This document shows, in pieces, positions 1-4,000 of a DNA stretch of 6,069 nt. Made by a program: the position numbers and the translations under genes. How positions within the stretch are numbered: position 1 is the first letter of the stretch; every line of letters starts with the position of its first letter. The stretch comes from Phycisphaerales bacterium (GTDB lineage Bacteria > Planctomycetota > Phycisphaerae > Phycisphaerales > SM1A02). Location: the NCBI GenBank assembly GCA_007127615.1, contig SKZB01000486.1, forward strand, positions 1-6,069, written 5' to 3'. The notes under the pieces were generated by a model, which saw only the letters and a list, made by a program, of their open reading frames with translations, did not search any database and was not told the DNA's origin.

Positions 1-113
1 GCGGCGGAAGCCGGCGTGAGCCCGACCACGGGAATCGTGAGCAGCCCCAACGCAACCGTGGCACTTCCTGCGAGCGTCAAGGTCCAGAAACGACGTTCGG
101 CAAACAACTTCAT
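1..113 (-). CDS. Exported protein, N-terminal fragment (signal peptide only, runs off the left edge)
   Basis: Only the first 37 codons and part of the next lie in the window, reading leftward from the ATG at 113-111. The peptide begins MKLFAERRFW, continues with a hydrophobic stretch (about residues 11-30) and ends with a small-residue segment TPASA, a typical signal-peptidase AxA-like site around residue 37. This n-, h-, c-region layout indicates export. The ERRF pair resembles a twin-arginine motif only loosely, so Sec or Tat cannot be decided. The start is well fixed: an in-frame TGA lies at 134-132, there is no other ATG between, and an AAGGGAGA Shine-Dalgarno sits about 5 bases upstream. 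The gene is co-directional with carA but separated by 323 bases and a terminator, so it probably has its own promoter. The mature protein is outside the window, so its function cannot be stated. A non-cleaved membrane anchor is the main alternative. Confidence 0.75.
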   Translation of the reverse strand, partial: MKLFAERRFWTLTLAGSATVALGLLTIPVVGLTPASA

Positions 114-118
114 TCCGA

Positions 119-126
119 TCTCCCTT
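119..126 (-). promoter_or_regulatory. Ribosome binding site of the exported-protein gene
   Basis: On the minus strand AAGGGAGA is followed by five bases and then the ATG at 113. This is a near-consensus Shine-Dalgarno at correct spacing. Together with the signal peptide it supports a real gene start in a stretch that is otherwise easy to overlook because so little of the gene is in the window. Confidence 0.7.
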
Positions 127-177
127 GGCCGTCAACCGGGCGTTGGTCACGACGCAAAAGTTCTTCAGTTTGGGCGA

Positions 178-211
178 CCCTGCATGTCATGCATGTCATG
201 CATGTGCAGGG
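178..211. repeat. Tandem 9-bp repeat (TGCATGTCA) nested in an inverted repeat
   Basis: Three head-to-tail copies of a 9-base unit lie at 181-207: TGCATGTCA, TGCATGTCA, TGCATGTGC. The block is framed by perfect 7-base inverted arms, CCCTGCA at 178-184 and TGCAGGG at 205-211. Each unit contains the self-complementary ATGCAT or CATG. As RNA the arms could close a stem over a 20-base loop. As DNA the repeats could bind a protein with a half-site spacing of nine bases. Neither role is shown by the sequence. The block lies 65-100 bases upstream of the exported-protein start codon. Confidence 0.8.
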
Positions 212-220
212 CCGGAGTTT

Positions 221-295
221 CATCACGGACTCGACCATCACGAACTCGACCATCACGAATTCGACCATCACGAACTCAATCATCGCGGATCATCG
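221..295. repeat. Tandem 15-bp repeat (CATCACGAACTCGAC), four copies and a decayed fifth
   Basis: Units start at 221, 236, 251 and 266: CATCACGGACTCGAC, CATCACGAACTCGAC, CATCACGAATTCGAC and CATCACGAACTCAAT. A degenerate fifth, CATCGCGGATCATCG, follows at 281-295. The middle copies differ by one base or two, which points to fairly recent slippage or unequal crossing-over. The period is a multiple of three, so any open frame through it shows a five-residue periodicity (for example HHELD on the plus strand); this follows arithmetically and is not evidence of coding. The array lies in the probable leader or promoter region of the minus-strand exported-protein gene. Confidence 0.85.
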
Positions 296-326
296 AACAC
301 GCCGACCTGATTCGGGATGATGCAAC

Positions 327-355
327 AGACTACTTCGGGCGAAAAGTGTTCGCAA
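327..355 (-). promoter_or_regulatory. Weak sigma70-type promoter candidate for the exported-protein gene
   Basis: On the minus strand TTGCGA (355-350) is followed after exactly 17 bases by TAGTCT (332-327). The matches to TTGACA and TATAAT are four and three of six, so only spacing and location argue for it. It lies just after the carA terminator. If used, the transcript would start near 320 and carry a leader of about 200 bases that includes both tandem-repeat blocks. A promoter nearer the gene cannot be excluded. Confidence 0.22.
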
Positions 356-362
356 GCCGCCG

Positions 363-392
363 AAAAAAACTTTGCCGGATTCTCCGTCCGGC
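363..392 (-). terminator. Rho-independent terminator of carA
   Basis: In the minus direction, 45 bases after the carA stop, GCCGGA (392-387) and TCCGGC (379-374) form a perfect 6-bp stem with a 7-base loop. Four bases (AAAG) separate the stem from an uninterrupted run of seven T residues (369-363). This is a textbook intrinsic terminator layout and separates carA transcription from the exported-protein gene. A second, T-less GC-rich potential stem lies between it and the carA stop. Confidence 0.75.
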
Positions 393-436
393 TGATCCCG
401 CCGAAGCCGCCGGCCGATCCGGACCGGCGAAAATGC

Positions 437-1666
437 CTAGTGCGCTGCCCCGTCGGCCACCGCCTCCGGGGCCCCGGTCGGCATCATGGAGCGATCGAGC
501 GGTGAGCCCGAATCGATCATGCGCACGAAACAGTCGAACAGATAGGATGAATCATGCGGACCGGGCGACGCTTCGGGATGGTGCTGAACGCTGAAAATCG
601 GCCGGGATCGATGTCGAAACCCCGCCAGCGTGCCGTCGTTCAGATGCCGATGGGTCATTTCGCAGTCGATGGCCTCCAGTGAATCGGCTTCGACGCAGAA
701 CCCGTGGTTCTGGCTGGTGATCTCCACCCGACCGGTCAGGAGGTTCTTCACCGGCTGATTCGCGCCGCGGTGGCCGAACTTCAGCTTGTAGGTCGATGCG
801 CCGAGCGCCAGGGCCAGCAGTTGGTGACCGAGGCAGATTCCGAAGGTCGGCACCTCCCCCGCCACTTCGCGCAGTGTCGCCACCGTCTCCGCCACCGCGG
901 CCGGATCACCGGGACCATTGGAAATGAACAGTCCGTCCGGTCGCAGGGCGCGAATCTGATCCGCCGTCGCCGCGTGCGGCAGGACGTGGACCTCGCAGCC
1001 GCGGTCGGTGAGGTGGCGGTAAATATTCCGCTTCGCGCCGCAGTCCAGCGCCACCACGCGCCGCGGCCGGGCCGTCGAATCGGCCGGTTTCAGCACCGCC
1101 GGCCGCCAGGCGCCGAGATTCTCGTTCCAGTCAAACGGCTCGGTGGGGCTGGCGGCCCGGACCAGATTCCGGCCCTCCATCGTGGGGGCGGTTCGGGCCC
1201 GCTCGATCAATGCCTCGTCGGAGAGGTCGGGATCGGACGAAAGCACGCCGACCATGACCCCCTGGCGGCGGAGATGACGGACCACCGCGCGCGTGTCGAT
1301 CGCCTCGATCGCCGGGACGTTGTGCTCGGCCAGCCATGAGGAGAGATCGCGATGCGCACGGTAATTGGAATGCCGCCGTGATAACTCGCGGACGATGAAC
1401 CCGGCGACCTGGGGCCGCGCGGACTCGACATCTTCCGGCGCAACGCCGTAGTTGCCGATCATCGGCGCGGTCATGATGAGGATCTGCCCGGCGTAGCTGG
1501 GATCCGTCAGCGCTTCCTGGTAGCCGCTCATGGCGGTGTTGAAGACAACCTCGCCCTGCGTGGTCCGGGGCGGGCCCGTCGCCCCGAATCCGCGGCCGGA
1601 GAAGATCCGGCCGTCGGCGAGAGCCAGGCGCGCGGGAATCGAAGTCGGGCCATCATCGCTCATCAT
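437..1666 (-). CDS. carA: Carbamoyl-phosphate synthase small subunit (glutamine amidotransferase)
   Basis: CarA hydrolyses glutamine and passes ammonia to the large subunit CarB, which makes carbamoyl phosphate for pyrimidine and arginine synthesis in the cytoplasm. The 409-residue product has the N-terminal CarA domain (about 11-145; FNTAMSGYQEALTDPSY at 42-58, IGNYGV at 70-75) and a class I glutamine amidotransferase domain (about 203-385). Visible motifs are SNGPGDP (249-255), the nucleophile elbow FGICLGHQ with Cys278, GHRGANQPV (298-306), TSQNHGF (317-323) and the HHPE motif with His363 and Glu365. These three residues match the E. coli triad Cys269, His353 and Glu355. Length is slightly above the E. 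coli 382. Start: two adjacent ATG codons (1666-1664 and 1663-1661) are equally possible. The open frame continues upstream to 1978, but family homology begins here. No clear Shine-Dalgarno is present; AGGGG lies about 14 bases upstream. carB is not adjacent. The gene is divergent from ptsI. Confidence 0.96.
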   Translation of the reverse strand: MMSDDGPTSIPARLALADGRIFSGRGFGATGPPRTTQGEVVFNTAMSGYQEALTDPSYAGQILIMTAPMIGNYGVAPEDVESARPQVAGFIVRELSRRHSNYRAHRDLSSWLAEHNVPAIEAIDTRAVVRHLRRQGVMVGVLSSDPDLSDEALIERARTAPTMEGRNLVRAASPTEPFDWNENLGAWRPAVLKPADSTARPRRVVALDCGAKRNIYRHLTDRGCEVHVLPHAATADQIRALRPDGLFISNGPGDPAAVAETVATLREVAGEVPTFGICLGHQLLALALGASTYKLKFGHRGANQPVKNLLTGRVEITSQNHGFCVEADSLEAIDCEMTHRHLNDGTLAGFRHRSRPIFSVQHHPEASPGPHDSSYLFDCFVRMIDSGSPLDRSMMPTGAPEAVADGAAH

Positions 1667-1673
1667 GCGGGGC

Positions 1674-1679
1674 AGTGTA
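1674..1679 (-). promoter_or_regulatory. Possible -10 hexamer immediately upstream of carA
   Basis: TACACT on the minus strand (1679-1674) matches four of six positions of TATAAT and sits seven bases before the first carA ATG. If functional it would place the transcript start at or next to the start codon and give a leaderless mRNA, which would fit the missing Shine-Dalgarno. No -35 of quality is visible at 16-18 bases spacing, so this is weak. Confidence 0.2.
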
Positions 1680-1816
1680 TCCCCTGAATCGGTGAACGCG
1701 AATGCGGACGCCGGAACGCCCAGGGGTGAGCGGTCGCCTCCACGACGGGATGCGTCGGCGCGAAACGTTGACGGGGGCGATGTTTCCGGCCCCGGTCCCC
1801 GGAATCGATTGATTTC

Positions 1817-1824
1817 GTTATACT
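1817..1824. promoter_or_regulatory. Overlapping divergent -10 elements between carA and ptsI
   Basis: The sequence GTTATACT reads TATACT on the plus strand (1819-1824, toward ptsI; five of six matches to TATAAT) and TATAAC on the minus strand (1822-1817, toward carA; five of six). It is a small AT-rich island in a GC-rich intergenic region. An 8-bp palindrome AATCGATT lies next to it at 1803-1810. No convincing -35 box is found on either strand at 17 bases. Expected transcript starts would give a leader of about 100 bases for ptsI and about 145 bases for carA. The call rests on the -10 matches and location only. Confidence 0.4.
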
Positions 1825-1871
1825 TCACCCCCCTCGCGAATTGTGACGGCTGTCCCGTTGTGGGGGCCTCA

Positions 1872-1897
1872 CCCCGGAACCGGAACCGGAGCCGGGG
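1872..1897 (+). repeat. GC-rich hairpin built on a CCGGAA hexamer repeat, ptsI leader
   Basis: CCCCGG at 1872-1877 and CCGGGG at 1892-1897 are perfect inverted arms around a 14-base loop. The same segment is a tandem hexamer array: CCGGAA (1874-1879), CCGGAA (1880-1885), CCGGAG (1886-1891) and CCGGGG (1892-1897). If transcription starts at the -10 near 1819-1824, this hairpin lies in the 5' leader, 37 bases before the ptsI ATG. It could affect translation or mRNA stability, or be no more than local slippage in GC-rich DNA. Confidence 0.4.
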
Positions 1898-1934
1898 ATG
1901 CGCGAAATCGGATGCACCTCTCCCTCTCAATCGA

Positions 1935-3692
1935 ATGGATATTCTCAAAGGCATCCCGGTTTCGCCCGGCATCATCATCGGGCGGGCGTTTCTTCTCGAC
2001 GATCACCGTGAGAAGGTGCCGCGACATCTCGTCGCAGAAGATGAGCTCGAGAACGAATTGGGGCGCCTGGACCGGGCCATCCGTGAGTCGGTTGAATCGC
2101 TCGAAGCCGATCGGGATCGCGCCGCGGAGAAACTCGGCCCCGAGCCGGCGAAGATTTTTGCCTTTCACCTTGGCCTGCTCGATGACAAGACGCTCATCGA
2201 GCCGGTCCGGAAACGGATTCGCGACGAACGTGTGACCGCGGCGTACGCCGTTTCCGAAGCGTTTCAGGATCTGGCGGAGCGCTTCCGGGCGATGGGCAGT
2301 GAGGTGTTCCGGCAGAAAGCCAACGATGTCATCGACCTCGATCGTCGCCTGCTCGACCATCTGGTCGGTCAGTCCAGAGACCGGCTGAGCGAGATGACCG
2401 AAGAGGTCATCATCGTCTCCCACGATCTGACCCCGACGCAGACGGCGACGCTGGATGTCAACCGCGTCGTGGGACTCGCGACGGATCTCGGCGGGCGAAC
2501 CAGCCACAGTTCGATCGTCGCCGCCGCGCTCGGCATCCCGGTGGTCGTCGGCTGCCAGACGCTCACCCACCACGTCAACGAAGGCGATCAGTTGATCGTG
2601 GACGGCAAATCCGGCGTGATCATCGTGCGTCCCGATCAGGAAACGATCGAGGAGTACGAGGCCTCCGCACTGCGCCAGGCCGGCGCCCGGGCCGACCTCA
2701 AGGATCTGGCGCAACAGGAAGCCATTACGAAGGACGGCACGCGCATCAAACTCATGGGCAACATCGAGTTCGCCCGCGAGATCGAGGCCGTGCAGAATGC
2801 CGGCGGCGACGGTGTCGGCCTGTACCGAACCGAGTTTCTCTTCCTCACCAGTCCGACGGAACCGACCGAGGCGGAGCATTTCGAGGCGTACCGCCAGTCG
2901 GTTGAACTGCTGGCCGGCAAACCGCTGACCATCCGTACGCTCGATCTTGGGGCCGACAAATACACGCAGCAGCGTGCGCAGGAACCGGAGCGCAATCCCT
3001 TCCTGGGCCTGCGCAGCATTCGCTACTGCCTTCAGAACCTTCCCATCTTTCGCACCCAGTTGCGCGCGATTCTGCGCGCTTCCGCCCACGGTCCGATTCG
3101 CGTCATGTTCCCGCTGATCTCGACCCTGATGGAGTTGCGTCAGGCCCGGATGGTGCTGCAGGACGTCATGGAGGAGTGCGATGAGGAGGGCATCGAGTTC
3201 GATCGCAACATGCCCGTCGGAATGATGATCGAGGTGCCCAGCGCGGCCCTGATGGCCTCGCAGTTCGCCCGCGAAGTGGATTTCTTCTCGATCGGCACCA
3301 ACGATTTGATCCAGTACACCATGGCGGTCGACCGGGGCAACGAGCGGGTGGCCAATCTCTATTCCGGGGCCAATCCGGCCGTTCTGCAGCTGATCAAGAA
3401 CGTGATCCGGGCGTCCAAGCGGTTTCGGATCGAAACGAGTCTCTGCGGCGAAATCGGCGGCGATGTGACCTACACGATGTTGCTGCTGGGCTTTGGTCTG
3501 CGTACACTCTCTCTGGTGCCGTCCCAGATTCCGCAGGTCAAGCGGGTCATTCGGGCGGTCGATATCTCCCAGTGCGAGCGGCTCGCCCGAAAGGTCGGGT
3601 CATTCGATTCTGAACGCAAGATTCTGAACACGTTGCGTGATGAACTGAATACTCTCGTGCCCGAGGTTGACGGCGGTTGGTCCGCCCGATGA
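1935..3692 (+). CDS. ptsI: PTS enzyme I (phosphoenolpyruvate-protein phosphotransferase)
   Basis: Enzyme I takes phosphate from PEP onto a histidine and passes it to HPr, the first step of the cytoplasmic PTS phosphorelay. The 585-residue protein (E. coli 575) has an N-terminal SPG segment (10-12), a helical HPr-binding region (about 30-145), the phospho-histidine domain with GGRTSHSSI carrying His191, a linker helix (about 236-262) and the C-terminal PEP-binding barrel (about 270-575). Barrel motifs are GVGLYRTEFLF with Arg298, IRTLDLGADK with Arg334, NPFLGLR (354-360), MIEVPSA with Glu433, FFSIGTNDLIQYTMAVDR with Asn456, Asp457 and Arg467, and SLCGEIGGD with Cys504. Each is offset by two from E. 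coli His189, Arg296, Arg332, Glu431, Asp455, Arg465 and Cys502, so the active site is complete. There is no GAF domain, so it is not the PtsP nitrogen-PTS type. The open frame extends upstream to 1530, but ATG 1935 fits the family start; no Shine-Dalgarno is visible. No HPr or permease gene is adjacent. Confidence 0.96.
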   Translation: MDILKGIPVSPGIIIGRAFLLDDHREKVPRHLVAEDELENELGRLDRAIRESVESLEADRDRAAEKLGPEPAKIFAFHLGLLDDKTLIEPVRKRIRDERVTAAYAVSEAFQDLAERFRAMGSEVFRQKANDVIDLDRRLLDHLVGQSRDRLSEMTEEVIIVSHDLTPTQTATLDVNRVVGLATDLGGRTSHSSIVAAALGIPVVVGCQTLTHHVNEGDQLIVDGKSGVIIVRPDQETIEEYEASALRQAGARADLKDLAQQEAITKDGTRIKLMGNIEFAREIEAVQNAGGDGVGLYRTEFLFLTSPTEPTEAEHFEAYRQSVELLAGKPLTIRTLDLGADKYTQQRAQEPERNPFLGLRSIRYCLQNLPIFRTQLRAILRASAHGPIRVMFPLISTLMELRQARMVLQDVMEECDEEGIEFDRNMPVGMMIEVPSAALMASQFAREVDFFSIGTNDLIQYTMAVDRGNERVANLYSGANPAVLQLIKNVIRASKRFRIETSLCGEIGGDVTYTMLLLGFGLRTLSLVPSQIPQVKRVIRAVDISQCERLARKVGSFDSERKILNTLRDELNTLVPEVDGGWSAR

Positions 3693-3716
3693 TCGATGCC
3701 CCGGGCCGTCACAAAT

Positions 3717-3733
3717 GAACCGGTCGCCGGTTC
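3717..3733 (+). terminator. Hairpin after ptsI, possible terminator or processing site
   Basis: GAACCGG (3717-3723) and CCGGTTC (3727-3733) are perfect 7-base arms with a TCG triloop, starting 24 bases after the ptsI stop. It is followed by TTCGGTTGAAGG, not a T-run, so it is a poor intrinsic terminator. It could instead protect the ptsI 3' end, act with Rho or be a weak attenuator before the downstream RNase gene. Confidence 0.35.
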
Positions 3734-3986
3734 TTCGGTTGAAGGCACCTCCCCGCGCGGTGAGTTCCCTCGTTGAGTGAATTCAGGCGGGTGAGCCCGA
3801 CCGGAACCCTGGCGATCGACCCGAAGTGCGTCGAGCCACACGTGGGAAGAATCCCGTGGATATGCCCGAAGTCCGTCTGCCGACCTCATCCCACCGGGGC
3901 ATGAGCGCGCGGTCCACCGGCCTTCGCGGACGCCATCCATTCTCCACCACCACACCGCAAACGCACACTCGGGTCAGTCCCTCTTC

Positions 3987-3992
3987 GGAGAG
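3987..3992 (+). promoter_or_regulatory. Ribosome binding site of the RNase E/G gene
   Basis: GGAGAG is followed by eight bases and then GTG at 4001. This Shine-Dalgarno decides the start in favour of GTG 4001 over the TTG at 4040 and the ATG at 4043, which lack such a site. Confidence 0.65.
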
Positions 3993-4000
3993 CGATCCCC

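Larger units (their letters stand above)
114..436. other. Intergenic region between carA and the exported-protein gene
   Basis: This 323-base stretch carries no convincing gene. Read in the minus direction it holds, in order, a GC-rich spacer after the carA stop, the carA terminator (392-363), a weak promoter candidate (355-327), a 15-bp tandem repeat block (295-221), a 9-bp tandem repeat block inside a short inverted repeat (211-178), about 50 bases of unremarkable sequence and the ribosome binding site of the next gene. Small open frames that cross the repeats have rare start codons, no ribosome binding site and repeat-driven composition. Confidence 0.65.
3693..4000. other. Intergenic region between ptsI and the RNase E/G gene
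   Basis: This 308-base stretch holds a perfect 7-bp hairpin at 3717-3733, no recognisable gene, and a ribosome binding site at its right end. Open frames crossing it are antisense to or out of frame with the flanking genes, and none has family-like sequence. No clear sigma70 promoter is seen for the RNase gene, so transcription may start from an unrecognised promoter here or read through from ptsI. Confidence 0.55.

Noticed and set aside
15..27. The 12-base string GTGAGCCCGACC recurs near 3791-3802, hinting at a dispersed repeat.
   Set aside because: The shared string is short, GC-rich, lies inside a coding signal-peptide region in one case and has no flanking similarity. Chance is the simplest explanation.
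125..310. Short plus-strand frame with CHACHACA and HHELD repeats, looking like a His/Cys-rich metal-binding peptide.
   Set aside because: It begins with TTG, has no ribosome binding site, and its periodicity is the direct result of the 9-bp and 15-bp DNA repeats. It is also antisense to the leader of a better supported gene.
16..594. 192-residue plus-strand frame across the left part of the window.
   Set aside because: It is antisense to the signal-peptide gene and the carA end, starts at a GTG without a ribosome binding site, and has Arg/Ser/Pro composition typical of a shadow frame in GC-rich DNA.
1768..1773. TTGACG as a -35 box for ptsI.
   Set aside because: It is 45 bases from the -10 at 1819 and has no -10-like hexamer 16-18 bases downstream.
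1856..1876. TGTGG...TCACC resembling a CRP operator before ptsI.
   Set aside because: The half-site spacing is five instead of six and the halves are imperfect. The G/C runs explain the resemblance.
1530..1934. Upstream extension of the ptsI frame by 135 residues.
   Set aside because: It is antisense to the start of carA and has no enzyme I-like sequence. The family's N-terminal pattern begins at the ATG at 1935.
1667..1978. Upstream extension of the carA frame by about 104 residues.
   Set aside because: The extension is Arg/Pro/Gly-rich with no CarA homology, runs through the divergent control region and overlaps the start of ptsI on the other strand.
1869..3089. Long 406-residue minus-strand frame opposite ptsI.
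   Set aside because: ptsI on the plus strand has complete catalytic motifs. The antisense frame is explained by codon bias in GC-rich DNA and shows no family features.
3470..3955. Minus-strand frame spanning the end of ptsI and the intergenic region.
   Set aside because: It overlaps the conserved end of ptsI antisense, its composition is shadow-like, and no ribosome binding site or known motif is visible.
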